Origin: Streptomyces hawaiiensis
GTDB lineage: Bacteria; Actinomycetota; Actinomycetes; Streptomycetales; Streptomycetaceae
Assembly: GCF_004803895.1 (NCBI RefSeq)
Contig: NZ_CP021978.1
Location: forward strand, 7,440,001-7,504,000
Direction: 5' to 3'
Length of the DNA: 64,000 nucleotides
Position 1 is the stretch's first letter. The number at the start of each line of letters is the position of its first letter. The notes under the pieces were generated by a model. That model was not told the origin of the DNA and did not search any database. It worked only from the letters and a program-made list of their open reading frames with translations. Of the stretch, positions 7,488 through 15,894 are shown piece after piece. The translations under genes were made by a program, and so were the position numbers.

Positions 7488-10361
7488 ATGACGTATCACC
7501 ACGTACGTGCGGCGGCCTATGTGCCCGACCCGGCACAGGCGCCGTTCAAAATCCCCCTGCACACGATCTGTCTGCCCGCCGACTGGGAGGAACCACTCCA
7601 GCGCCTCCGAGAGTACGGGCAGGGTGCGGGTCGGAGCGCGACGTACCGCAGGGTGCCCACCCAGCAGATCAACCAGCTCATGCGCGCCACCGCGCCGGAC
7701 GTCGTCACGGTCGACTCCACAGCCACCTTCGGCACCGGCCGTCCCTGGCTGTACTGCGCGCAGCCCTATCCCGCATCCGTGACGAACCTTTACGTCGCCA
7801 CATGGCTCAGGAGTCTCCGGCGGAATCCTGACGACCCCGAGGCCACCCGGATCCTGCTGGACTGCTTCCGCGACCTGGACACCGGCTCGCTGAACTGGCA
7901 GCCCGCCGAGGTCGACCTCCTCGAACAGGACCTGTCCCCGGGCGGCACCGCACTGCCCGCACCGCACGTGTACCGCCTGCTGCCCGATGAACTGGCGGCC
8001 CGCATCGCCCGCCAGGGACCGTACGAACATGGAGGCCGGCGCCTGACCTTCCATCAGGTCGCGGGGGTGAGTGGTGCGCGCGGCGCCGGAAGCGGTGGCG
8101 CGGAGCTGATGTCGTGGCCGCCGATCGAGTACGTCCCCGGGAAGGGCGACCGCCGCCCCGCCTACTACTCGGCCGTCATCCGCGTCACCGTACGCACGGT
8201 CCCCTTCTCCGCAGTGCCGCGGGTCCACCTCAGCGCTGGTCTCCGCCGGTTCGTCTCCGGGAAGGTGTTCATGCCCTACCGGAAGGGAGTCTCGGTGTAC
8301 CTGCGGCCGGATGCCTCGCTCGTGCCGGAGGGGCCCGTACCGCAGCGCTTCTCGGTGGCCATGCTCCAGTGGAGGAACGGGACAACCGACTGGCGGCAGG
8401 GCGGCACCGAGGGCATGCTTGCCGCTGTCACCGCCCTCGACGGCCTGCCGTCGGCGGACCGGCTCATCAAGGAGGCCGACCACTGGATCGGTGAGGGCGG
8501 CAACGGTCGCGACGGTATCCGCCTGGCGGTGGGTCACCAGGCCGCCATGGGCAAGCACCTCATCAACACAGGACTCATGCCCAGCGAACGGCGCCGTCTG
8601 ATGGAGTGGGCGGAACAGGCCTTGGCGCCCGAATTCGTCCCCGTGCCGAAGTTGGAGCGCAGCCGTTACGCCCGGCCACCGCGGCGTCACCTCGCCAAAC
8701 TCCCCTCCGTTCCGAAGAACGCCACCCCGGAGAAGAAGGCGGAGATCCTCGCCCAGTCGGCGCCTGTCTCGGCAGAGAACGCGGCCGTGCGCCGACGGAC
8801 GCTGGCCGCGGCGCTGGACGGCGCCGACCTGGCGTGCGTGGTGCTTCACCAGACTGACGACCAGAGGGACCGGATCGTCGCCGCCGCGGAGAAGGACCTC
8901 GGCCTGCGGGCCCACCGCCGCGAGCAGGGCCCCGAGACCTGGGTGTGGCAGGCAGAGGAGCTGACCGTACGGCTGCACGCACGACCGCTGGGCGTGCTGG
9001 GCGCCCCGCTCGGAGGAGACCGCGTGCCGCGCGCCGGACGCGAGCACGACGAGGCCATCGGGGAGCGGCGCACCCAGGTTGCCGACGCGATGGCGTCCCT
9101 GCGTACGTCGGCCCCCGGAGCACAGATCGCTCTCGTCGAACTCGAGTGGGAGCCGTTCAAGCGGGAGAAGCGTCGCGCCGACCCCAAGCACGCCATCCGC
9201 TTGGGCTGCGCGGACGCCGGCCTGGTGACCCAGTTCATCCAGCCGCTGGACGCCTCGCTGGAGAAGGACAAGGCAGAGGAGGAGGCGGCTCTGCGCGCCG
9301 AGGCGGCCTGGGCGGACGCTCTGCGCCAGACGGGCATGCGGCTCGTACCCCGGCACACCCTCGGCGAGCTCATTCCCGAGGAGCTCAACCAGGTCGCCTT
9401 CCACCTGGTGGAACGCAGGCACGACGGCCCCACGGGCAAGGCGCAGTTCACTCCCATCGCTGTGTTGCTGCGCCCTGGTGCGAACTGCGTTCTTGGCCGC
9501 AGCGCCGACATGCACGCCTGGGTGCCGTATTCAGAGCTTCTCAAGGGCCTGACCGGGCGGGTGAGGGACGAGGACTGTAGAACAGTGGTGCAGCAGTCCG
9601 CCCTCACGGCGGCCTTCGTCAAGAACACCCTGGCCGGGCTGCGCAGCTCGCCCACCCTCGTCCTGGCCCATGCCCAGGATCTCCGCAAGAGGTGGCCGTG
9701 GCTCAGGAACGACGGTCTGGAACAAGATCGGATCGGTCTCGACAGCGGACCGTCGCAGCGGATCAAGCTCTACGGAAAGCAGCTGCGGGTCATCAGGGTT
9801 GCCGACAGCGACCGTGACGAGACCGCCCAGTGGTGGGCGGAGCGGGAGGAGAACGACGAAGAACTGGCAGGGCAGAAGCGCGGCGGCTTCACGATGGGCC
9901 TGTGGCTGCCCCGGACACCCGGCGAGTCCGGTCGGGTCTTCTACAGCACGGCCGACAAGGCGAGCACTCAGACCAAGCTGACGAACGACGACGCGAAGCT
10001 GACGCCGCACGTCAACGCTAAGGGCAAGAATGCCTATCGTCCGACGGCGAACGGCTGGAACCCGGAGCTTCTCGAAGTCACCGTTGCCTGCCTTCAGCCG
10101 GGTGACGATCCCGAGGCGTGGGCGGCCTTCGTCCATCAGCAGAGGATTTGCAGGGACGACTATCGGGACGTGCTCGGCCTTCCCCTGGCGCTCCACCTGG
10201 CTCGGCTCGCGGACGAATACGCGCTGCCACACGATGAGGAGGAGGTGGTGGATCCCCTGGCGGATCCGTCGGCAGCGGACTCGAAGAAGTGCAGTCTCGG
10301 ACAGCTTTCCTTCCACTTCGACGAGGATGCCGACGACGGCACGGCGGATGAAGCCGACTGA
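7488..10361 (+). CDS. pPIWI-RE protein (PIWI/RNase H-fold nuclease-like effector)
   Basis: 957 aa. It lies last in an REase-helicase-PIWI gene order and has the expected large size and layout: an N-terminal pPIWI-RE X-like region, a MID-like middle part, and a C-terminal RNase H-like domain from roughly residue 560. Near the end, SGPSQRIKLYG and a GWNPELLEVTV segment (N858 to E863) with the following ARLADEYALPH helix look like the region holding the conserved Arg and Glu that name the family. I could not assign the catalytic acidic triad by eye, so activity is uncertain. The family is predicted to bind guide-target hybrids and is distinct from canonical long Argonautes. AGAGGAGCAC precedes the ATG. 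A 67-nt gap from the helicase stop makes this the only member not translationally coupled. Confidence 0.8.
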   Translation: MTYHHVRAAAYVPDPAQAPFKIPLHTICLPADWEEPLQRLREYGQGAGRSATYRRVPTQQINQLMRATAPDVVTVDSTATFGTGRPWLYCAQPYPASVTNLYVATWLRSLRRNPDDPEATRILLDCFRDLDTGSLNWQPAEVDLLEQDLSPGGTALPAPHVYRLLPDELAARIARQGPYEHGGRRLTFHQVAGVSGARGAGSGGAELMSWPPIEYVPGKGDRRPAYYSAVIRVTVRTVPFSAVPRVHLSAGLRRFVSGKVFMPYRKGVSVYLRPDASLVPEGPVPQRFSVAMLQWRNGTTDWRQGGTEGMLAAVTALDGLPSADRLIKEADHWIGEGGNGRDGIRLAVGHQAAMGKHLINTGLMPSERRRLMEWAEQALAPEFVPVPKLERSRYARPPRRHLAKLPSVPKNATPEKKAEILAQSAPVSAENAAVRRRTLAAALDGADLACVVLHQTDDQRDRIVAAAEKDLGLRAHRREQGPETWVWQAEELTVRLHARPLGVLGAPLGGDRVPRAGREHDEAIGERRTQVADAMASLRTSAPGAQIALVELEWEPFKREKRRADPKHAIRLGCADAGLVTQFIQPLDASLEKDKAEEEAALRAEAAWADALRQTGMRLVPRHTLGELIPEELNQVAFHLVERRHDGPTGKAQFTPIAVLLRPGANCVLGRSADMHAWVPYSELLKGLTGRVRDEDCRTVVQQSALTAAFVKNTLAGLRSSPTLVLAHAQDLRKRWPWLRNDGLEQDRIGLDSGPSQRIKLYGKQLRVIRVADSDRDETAQWWAEREENDEELAGQKRGGFTMGLWLPRTPGESGRVFYSTADKASTQTKLTNDDAKLTPHVNAKGKNAYRPTANGWNPELLEVTVACLQPGDDPEAWAAFVHQQRICRDDYRDVLGLPLALHLARLADEYALPHDEEEVVDPLADPSAADSKKCSLGQLSFHFDEDADDGTADEAD

Positions 10362-10739
10362 TGTCGCCCTGCTGCTGTGATCGGCCGACTACGGCAGCAG
10401 CGGCGAGGGCTGCGCTGCACAGCCCGGCGCAGGCCAGGCTTCGAGCATTGCTCGTCCACGCATGTCCATGACTCTTCCTTGCGGCGGTATTCGTTCGATG
10501 TTCGAGCCTTGGGTCACGATGGTCTGGTTGACGCCGTACGCCCCTCCTGCTGGCCGGAGCATCGTCCGCGACTCGTCGAGGATTGGCGCTGGGACCACCG
10601 AGACGGTGACGTAGACCAAGGAGACAGAAACAGCCACGCCGACATGTACGGCACTGAACAGTTCACTGCGCTACTGAACTACCTACTGAACTGTTTCGTG
10701 CGCAACTGAACTACTCAGTGCCGTTCAACACCGCTGCTG
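10362..10739. other. Gene-free stretch after the pPIWI-RE operon
   Basis: 378 bp between two converging genes. Its base composition is less GC-rich than the neighbours, especially from 10600 to 10725. Short open frames exist on both strands, but none has a ribosome site or protein-like composition. The only clear structure is the nested inverted repeat at 10648-10724, listed separately. Confidence 0.6.
10648..10724. repeat. Nested inverted repeat with four ACTGAAC iterons
   Basis: The outer arms ACGGCACTGA (10648-10657) and TCAGTGCCGT (10715-10724) are perfect complements. The inner arms AACAGTTCA (10657-10665) and TGAACTGTT (10687-10695) are too. ACTGAAC occurs at 10653, 10673, 10685 and 10705, spaced 20, 12 and 20 bp. 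It could be a terminator for the converging genes, a protein-binding array, or an old element end. Confidence 0.65.
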
Positions 10740-12533
10740 CTACTTCTCCCCCCGCCCCGGCAGGAACTCCTGCACCTTCGCCTTGAAGCCCCGCTTGACC
10801 ATCGATCCCCGGTCCGCGTCGCCCTTCAGGACCGACGCGGCGGTCGCCTCCATCTGGTCCCAGGTGGCGTGCGGCGGGATCGGTGGGACAGCCGGATCGG
10901 TCAGGAACTCCACCACCGCGGGACCGTCCGCCTCCAGCGCGGCCCGCCAGGCCGCCTCGACGTCGTCCGGCTTCTCCACCCGGATGCCGGTCAGCCCCAG
11001 GGAACGGGCGAACGCGGCGTACTGCACGTCCGGAAGCTCCTGCGAGGGCAGGAACGACGGTGCTCCCCCCATGGCCCGCAGCTCCCACGTGACCTGATTC
11101 AGATCGTGGTTGTTGAACACCGCGATCACCAGCCGCGGGTCGTCCCACAGGTGCCGGTACTTGGCGGCCGTGATCAGTTCCGCCATCCCGTTCATCTGCA
11201 TCGCACCGTCCCCGACCAGGGCGATCGCGGGCCGGTCCGGGTGCGCGAACTTCGCGCCTATCGCGTACGGCACCCCGCAGCCCATCGTCGCCAGCGTGCC
11301 GGACAGCGAGCCGCGCATGCCCGGCTTCATGGTCAGGTGCCGTGCGTACCAGTTGGCCGTGGAGCCCGAGTCGCACGTGACGATCGCGTCGTCCGGCAGC
11401 AGCGGATCCAACGCGCGGGCCACGTACTCCGGATTGATCGGGTCGGCGTCGAGCCCCGCCCGGCGCTCCATGACCTCACGCCAGCGCGTGACGTTCGCGC
11501 ACACGGTGTCGTACCACTCGCGCCCGCGCCCCTCCTCGATCAGCGGGATCAGCCGCTCCAGGGTGGCCTTCGCGTCCCCGACCAGGTTCACCTCGTACGG
11601 GTAGCGCATCCCGACCATGTGCGGATCGATGTCGATCTGCACGCCCCGCGCCTTGCCGAACTCCGGCAGGAACTGGCTGTACGGGAACGACGACCCGATG
11701 GTCAGCAGTGTGTCGCAGTCCCGCATCAGCTCGTACGAGGGGCGGGTGCCCAGCAGGCCGATCGAGCCGGTGACGTACGGCAGTTCGTCGCTGAGGACGT
11801 CCTTGCCGAGCAGTGCCTTGGCGACGCCCGCGCCGAGCAGCTCCGCGATCCGCTCCACCTCGGCCCGTGCGCCGGCCGCGCCCTGGCCGGCCAGGATCGC
11901 CACCTTGTCACCGGAGTTGAGGATCTCGGCGGCCCGCCGCACCGAGTCGTCGGACGGCACCGCCGTCCACGAGCTGCGGTCCAGGCTGGAGGGCACCATC
12001 TTGAACTCGTGCGTCGGCGGCGCGTAGTCCAGCTCCTGCACATCGCCGGGGATGATGATCGCGGTCGGGCAGCGGCGCGCGTACGCCGTGCGGATCGCCC
12101 GGTCCAGCACGTTCGGCAGCTGCTCGGGCACCGTCACCGTCTCCACGAACTCGGAGGCGACGTCCTTGAACAGCGTGTGCAGATCCACTTCCTGCTGGTA
12201 CGACCCGCCCATCGCGGTGCGGTGCGTCTGGCCGACGATCGCCAGCACCGGCACATGGTCCAGCTTGGCGTCGTACAGGCCGTTCAGCAGATGGATCGCG
12301 CCCGGCCCCGACGTCGCGGCGCACACCCCGAGACGGCCGCTGAACTTGGCGTAGCCGACCGCCTGGAACGCGGACATCTCCTCGTGCCGCGACTGCACGA
12401 AACGCGGCTCGTTCTCGGCCCTGCCCCACGCGGCGAGCAGGCCGTTGATGCCGTCCCCCGGATAGCCGAAGACCTGCTCCACTCCCCACTCGCGCAGCCT
12501 GCGCAGGACATGGTCGGCGACCTTGGTGCTCAT
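10740..12533 (-). CDS. TPP-dependent enzyme, pyruvate oxidase/dehydrogenase (PoxB-like)
   Basis: 597 aa. The three-domain thiamine diphosphate fold is clear: the catalytic glutamate in SRHEEMSAF near residue 51, a central nucleotide-binding domain with VAILAGQGA, and the C-terminal TPP/Mg motif starting GDGAMQMNG and ending in NNHDLNQV. The closest family is PoxB-type pyruvate:quinone oxidoreductase, which decarboxylates pyruvate to acetate; acetolactate synthase-like relatives share the fold and cannot be excluded. ATG 12533 was chosen because GGGAGG lies just upstream. It faces a sigma-factor gene across a 240-bp gap that contains a possible SigB-type promoter for this gene. Confidence 0.85.
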   Translation of the reverse strand: MSTKVADHVLRRLREWGVEQVFGYPGDGINGLLAAWGRAENEPRFVQSRHEEMSAFQAVGYAKFSGRLGVCAATSGPGAIHLLNGLYDAKLDHVPVLAIVGQTHRTAMGGSYQQEVDLHTLFKDVASEFVETVTVPEQLPNVLDRAIRTAYARRCPTAIIIPGDVQELDYAPPTHEFKMVPSSLDRSSWTAVPSDDSVRRAAEILNSGDKVAILAGQGAAGARAEVERIAELLGAGVAKALLGKDVLSDELPYVTGSIGLLGTRPSYELMRDCDTLLTIGSSFPYSQFLPEFGKARGVQIDIDPHMVGMRYPYEVNLVGDAKATLERLIPLIEEGRGREWYDTVCANVTRWREVMERRAGLDADPINPEYVARALDPLLPDDAIVTCDSGSTANWYARHLTMKPGMRGSLSGTLATMGCGVPYAIGAKFAHPDRPAIALVGDGAMQMNGMAELITAAKYRHLWDDPRLVIAVFNNHDLNQVTWELRAMGGAPSFLPSQELPDVQYAAFARSLGLTGIRVEKPDDVEAAWRAALEADGPAVVEFLTDPAVPPIPPHATWDQMEATAASVLKGDADRGSMVKRGFKAKVQEFLPGRGEK

Positions 12534-12577
12534 GTACGACCTCCCGGGCGTATGGGGGACAGAGCCAGCAGTACGAG

Positions 12578-12601
12578 TCACCCTGCGCGACGGCGGAAAA
12601 C
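12578..12601 (-). promoter_or_regulatory. Possible SigB-type promoter of the PoxB-like gene
   Basis: On the minus strand GTTT is followed after 14 bases by GGGTGA, one base off the streptomycete general-stress consensus GNNT-N14-16-GGGTA(T/C). The -10 lies about 45 bp before the GTG/ATG region at 12533. The neighbouring gene encodes a sigma factor of that class. Confidence 0.35.
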
Positions 12602-12773
12602 CTCTCCGGGTTTGCGGGTGGGGGCCGGGGGCAGGCGCCCTTGAGTGCTTCGGACAGGAGGCACGCCCGTGGGAGCGGCGTCGCGCGCCGCCACCGAGGC
12701 CCTGTCCCACAGCGGATGCGCTTCCACGGTGACCGTCCAACCCAGTGCACTCTCAAGGGAATTGCGACGCATC

Positions 12774-13568
12774 ATGCAGACCCGAACCAGCACGAAGCGG
12801 CACCCCCACGACGACGCCCCCGACACCGCCGAAGCCTTCCGCAGGCTCACCTCGATGCCCGCCGGCCCGGAGCGCGACGCGCTCCGCGACAAGATCGTCG
12901 AGGCCTGGCTGCCCATGGCGGACCGCCTCGCCGGACGCTTCCGCAGCCGCGGCGAGAGCTTCGAGGACCTGCGCCAGGTCGCCGCCCTCGGCCTGGTCAA
13001 GGCCGTCGACCGCTACGACCCCGAGCGCGGCAACGCCTTCGAGAGCTACGCCGTGCCGACCATCACCGGCGAGATCAAGCGGCACTTCCGTGACCACATG
13101 TGGACCCTGCACGTACCCCGCCGCGTCCAGGACCTGCGCAACCGCGTGCGTTTCGCCGGCCAGGACCTCTCCCAGACCATCTCCGGCCGCCGCCCCACCG
13201 TGAGCGAGATCGCCGAGCACACGAACCTGAGCGAGGAGGACGTCCGGGCCGGCCAGGAGGCGCTGGAGAGCTTCACGGCGCTGTCCCTGGACGCGGAGCT
13301 GCCCGGCAGCGAGGACGGGTACTCCCTGAGCGACGCCCTGGGGTCCCAGGACCCGGCGCTGGACACGGTCGTCGACCGCGAGTCCGTGAAGGCCCGGCTG
13401 GCGGCGCTGCCCGAGCGGGAGCGGGCGATCCTGTACATGCGGTTCTTCGGGGACATGACACAGAGCCGGATCGCCGAGGAACTGGGGATCTCGCAGATGC
13501 ACGTGTCCCGGCTGATCAGCCGGTGCTGCGGCCGGGTGCGGGAACAGGTCATGCGGGATGTCGCCTAG
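12774..13568 (+). CDS. RNA polymerase sigma factor, SigB/SigF/SigG family
   Basis: 264 aa, the normal size for this group. Region 2 is clear (FEDLRQVAALGLVKAVDRYD, then AVPTITGEIKRHFRDH), region 3 includes RRPTVSEIAEHTNLSEEDV, and region 4 is RERAILYMRFFGDMTQSRIAEELGISQMHVSRL. It directs RNA polymerase to stress or developmental promoters of the GNNT-GGGTA type. No anti-sigma or anti-anti-sigma gene is adjacent, so control is presumably remote or transcriptional. ATG 12774 is a compromise: AAGGGA sits 13 nt upstream, slightly far, and in-frame upstream codons cannot be excluded. Confidence 0.93.
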   Translation: MQTRTSTKRHPHDDAPDTAEAFRRLTSMPAGPERDALRDKIVEAWLPMADRLAGRFRSRGESFEDLRQVAALGLVKAVDRYDPERGNAFESYAVPTITGEIKRHFRDHMWTLHVPRRVQDLRNRVRFAGQDLSQTISGRRPTVSEIAEHTNLSEEDVRAGQEALESFTALSLDAELPGSEDGYSLSDALGSQDPALDTVVDRESVKARLAALPERERAILYMRFFGDMTQSRIAEELGISQMHVSRLISRCCGRVREQVMRDVA

Positions 13569-13680
13569 CGCCGCAGGGGTCGACGCGGTCGTGCGGGTGC
13601 GGGCCCGTGGTGGCTTGTCGCGCCCACGCGGCGGAGCCGCATGTCGATACAGCCCCGCGCCCCCGGGTCGCTCCGATTCA
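13569..13680. repeat. Dispersed streptomycete intergenic repeat
   Basis: The stretch ending in GATACAGCCCCGCGCCCC, with GTCGCGCCCACGCGGCGG before it, is a type of repeat I recognise from many Streptomyces gene ends. Here it directly follows the sigma-factor stop and probably serves as part of a terminator. Confidence 0.5.
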
Positions 13681-13737
13681 CTCGGTTGAGTGGCGCTGTC
13701 CCGCCAATGGGGCCTCGCCGCGCGCGACGATACAGAG

Positions 13738-13763
13738 GCCTGGCTGTCATGGCAGAGGGGTAT
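13738..13763 (+). promoter_or_regulatory. Possible SigB-type promoter of the secreted membrane protein gene
   Basis: GCCT, a 16-base spacer and GGGTAT fit the GNNT-N14-16-GGGTA(T/C) consensus. The -10 lies 22 bp before the ATG at 13786, leaving a short leader that still contains the GAAGGAG ribosome site. The gene follows the sigma factor of matching class. Confidence 0.4.
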
Positions 13764-13785
13764 GACTACCGAAGGAGTCCCCTCG

Positions 13786-14463
13786 ATGCGCCGCAGCCTG
13801 CACGCCCTGTCCGCCGCCGCTCTGGCCGGCTCAGCCCTGGTGGGTTTCGCGCCGGCCGTCTTCGCCGAACCGGCCGCCGAGGTCAGTCCCGCCACCGTCC
13901 ACCCCGGAGGCACGCTCACCGTCTCGGTCAGCTGCGATCCGACCGGGGGGCCGCCGCCCGACACCATCGACGCGACCTCGCAGGCCTTCGACGAGGGCAC
14001 GGTGCCACTGCGCCGGGTCACCGGCAACGACGACAAGGTGTCCGGCCCCGCCTACCGCGGCACGGCCCGCATCGCCTCCGCGGAGAACTTCGAGGGTGAT
14101 CCGGACGCCACGGGGGAGGACTCGGCGTGGACCGTCGACGGCACCTGCCCGGCCGCTCCCGGCGGGGAGGGCAAGCAGTGGAGCGCGACGTTCACCGTGG
14201 CGCACGGCTCCGGACCTCACAGGCCGTCGCACAAGCCCACGCACAGACCCACTCACGAGCCCTGCCCTGAGCCCTCGCACCACCGCGAACGGCACCACAC
14301 CGAGTGCGACGCGGCAGCGGTCCAGCGCGGGGTGCGGGCCGGTGACGGCGGCGCCTTCACCGACTCCGTACCGGCCCTGGTCGCGGGCGGGGTGCTGATC
14401 GCGGGAGCGTTCGGAGCCGCCCTGCACCGGCTGCGCAACCGGGAGAGCGACCCCTACCGCTGA
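13786..14463 (+). CDS. Secreted, C-terminally membrane-anchored protein of unknown function
   Basis: 225 aa. A signal peptide covers residues 1 to about 27 (RR, then a hydrophobic run ending AVFAEP). An Ig-like extracellular domain follows, beginning VSPATVHPGGTLTVSVSC. A His/Pro/Thr-rich tract (repeated HKPTH and HRPTH) forms a stalk, and a single transmembrane helix (ALVAGGVLIAGAFGAAL) with a basic tail anchors it. The organisation is typical of streptomycete cell-surface proteins, but without an LPXTG sorting motif. GAAGGAG lies 8 nt before ATG 13786. The His-rich stalk could bind metal. No function is assigned. Confidence 0.8.
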   Translation: MRRSLHALSAAALAGSALVGFAPAVFAEPAAEVSPATVHPGGTLTVSVSCDPTGGPPPDTIDATSQAFDEGTVPLRRVTGNDDKVSGPAYRGTARIASAENFEGDPDATGEDSAWTVDGTCPAAPGGEGKQWSATFTVAHGSGPHRPSHKPTHRPTHEPCPEPSHHRERHHTECDAAAVQRGVRAGDGGAFTDSVPALVAGGVLIAGAFGAALHRLRNRESDPYR

Positions 14464-14646
14464 CCCGCCCGGCCCGTTCCACCACCCCGGAAGGGCCCGG
14501 TTTCCCCGGCCCGGGCCCGCTCATGCTGTGACCGTCACAACCCGGCCGGGCGCCCATGGGGCGGCGGCACCCTGGGTACTCAGTGGCCAAGGACACGAGG
14601 GCGGCACGACACGGCGGCACCAGGCACTGGCACTGCGGAGGTACGG

Positions 14647-15894
14647 ATGCGGCGGACGGCCCCGGAAGGTCACGGCCCCGTCCGGTTCGGGCCGCCGCTC
14701 CCCGAGGACGGGCTGCCCGTCCTGCCGGAGCTGTCCGCGGTGCTCGCCGCCGCGGCGTCCCGGGGCGGCCACGAGCCGGTCGGCGGCGGCCGGACTCTGC
14801 GCGAGGCCGCCTGCGGCTACTGGGACCGGCGCGGACTGCACTGCGACCCGGACCGTGTGGCCGCCGGCCCCGGCTCGCCCGCCCTGCTGCTCGCGCTGAC
14901 CGCCGCCCTCGACGGCGACGTCCTCGTCCCGAGACCCTGCGCCGCCTGGTGGGCGCCCTACGCACGTCTGCTGGGGCGCCCCGCCTTCCATGTGCCGACC
15001 CCGCCGGAGAGCGGCGGTGTTCCCGACCCGTACGCGCTGCTGGAGACCGTGCGCCGGGTCCGCGCCGAGGGCGGCGACCCGCGGCTGCTCGTACTGTCCG
15101 TCGCCGACGACCCCACCGCGACCGTCGCCCCTCCCGAACTGCTCCACGAGACCGTCGAGGCCGCCCAGGGCGAGGGCCTGCACCTGGTCAGTGACGAGAC
15201 CTGGCGCGACACCCTGCACGAGCCCCGCGACACCGTGCTGCTCAGCCCCGCCGAGATGGTGCCCGGCCGGGTCACCGTCGTCACCGATCTGGCCGGGGCC
15301 ATGCTCCCGCCCGGCTGGCCGGCCGCCGTGGCCCGCTTCCCGGCCGGGGAGGACGGCGAGGGCCTGCACGCGCGCGTGCTCGACATCCTCACCGCCCTCG
15401 ACGCCCGCGTCGCCGCGCCCATCGCCGCGGCGGCCGCGTACGCGCTGGGGGAGCCGGAACCGGTCACCGCGCGCGTGGCGACCAGCGTGCGCCTGCACGC
15501 GCTCCTGGCCGCCGAGGCGCACGCCGCCGTCATCGCCGCGGGCGCCCTCGCCCGGCCCCCGCGCTCCGGCCGCCACCTGTACGTGGACCTGGCCCCGCTG
15601 CGTCCCGCGCTGACCGCGCACGGCGTCGACGACGCACAGGAACTGGAGGACTTCCTCACCGCACGCCTCGGCATGCCCGCCCCGGGCGGACACCGCTTCG
15701 GCGACGACCTCGAAGCCCCGCGCGTGCGGCTTTCCACCGGCGCGCTGGTGGCCGGTTCCGACACGGAACGCGCGGAGTGCCTCACCTCACCCACGCCGTT
15801 GGAACTGCCGCAGGTGCAACGCGCGTTGATCCGACTGAAGTCGGTCTTCGACGATCTCCGCGACGACGCTCAGCGATGGGAGCCTCCTCGATGA
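14647..15894 (+). CDS. Aminotransferase-fold protein lacking the PLP lysine
   Basis: 415 aa with the layout of a class I/II (fold type I) aminotransferase: GPGSPALLLALTAALDGDVLVPRPCAAWW matches the cofactor-phosphate loop and substrate-tyrosine region, and LVSDETWRD matches the SDExY segment whose Asp pairs with the PLP ring. Where active enzymes have S-x-S-K, this protein has TDLAGAMLPPGW (D214 to G217), so the Schiff-base lysine is absent. It is therefore probably not a transaminase and may bind a ligand or be a regulator-like remnant. GGAGG precedes ATG 14647, and the stop overlaps the next start by 4 nt, coupling it to the metallo-hydrolase downstream. Confidence 0.78.
   Translation: MRRTAPEGHGPVRFGPPLPEDGLPVLPELSAVLAAAASRGGHEPVGGGRTLREAACGYWDRRGLHCDPDRVAAGPGSPALLLALTAALDGDVLVPRPCAAWWAPYARLLGRPAFHVPTPPESGGVPDPYALLETVRRVRAEGGDPRLLVLSVADDPTATVAPPELLHETVEAAQGEGLHLVSDETWRDTLHEPRDTVLLSPAEMVPGRVTVVTDLAGAMLPPGWPAAVARFPAGEDGEGLHARVLDILTALDARVAAPIAAAAAYALGEPEPVTARVATSVRLHALLAAEAHAAVIAAGALARPPRSGRHLYVDLAPLRPALTAHGVDDAQELEDFLTARLGMPAPGGHRFGDDLEAPRVRLSTGALVAGSDTERAECLTSPTPLELPQVQRALIRLKSVFDDLRDDAQRWEPPR

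Noticed and set aside
7488..10361. Canonical long Argonaute
   Set aside because: No PAZ domain or obvious DEDX tetrad can be placed, and the neighbours match the pPIWI-RE type instead.
10377..10709. Small open frame after the PIWI-RE gene
   Set aside because: No ribosome site, composition not protein-like, and it runs through the inverted repeat.
12645..12773. Upstream extension of the sigma factor
   Set aside because: The added residues show no sigma-family similarity and have no ribosome site.
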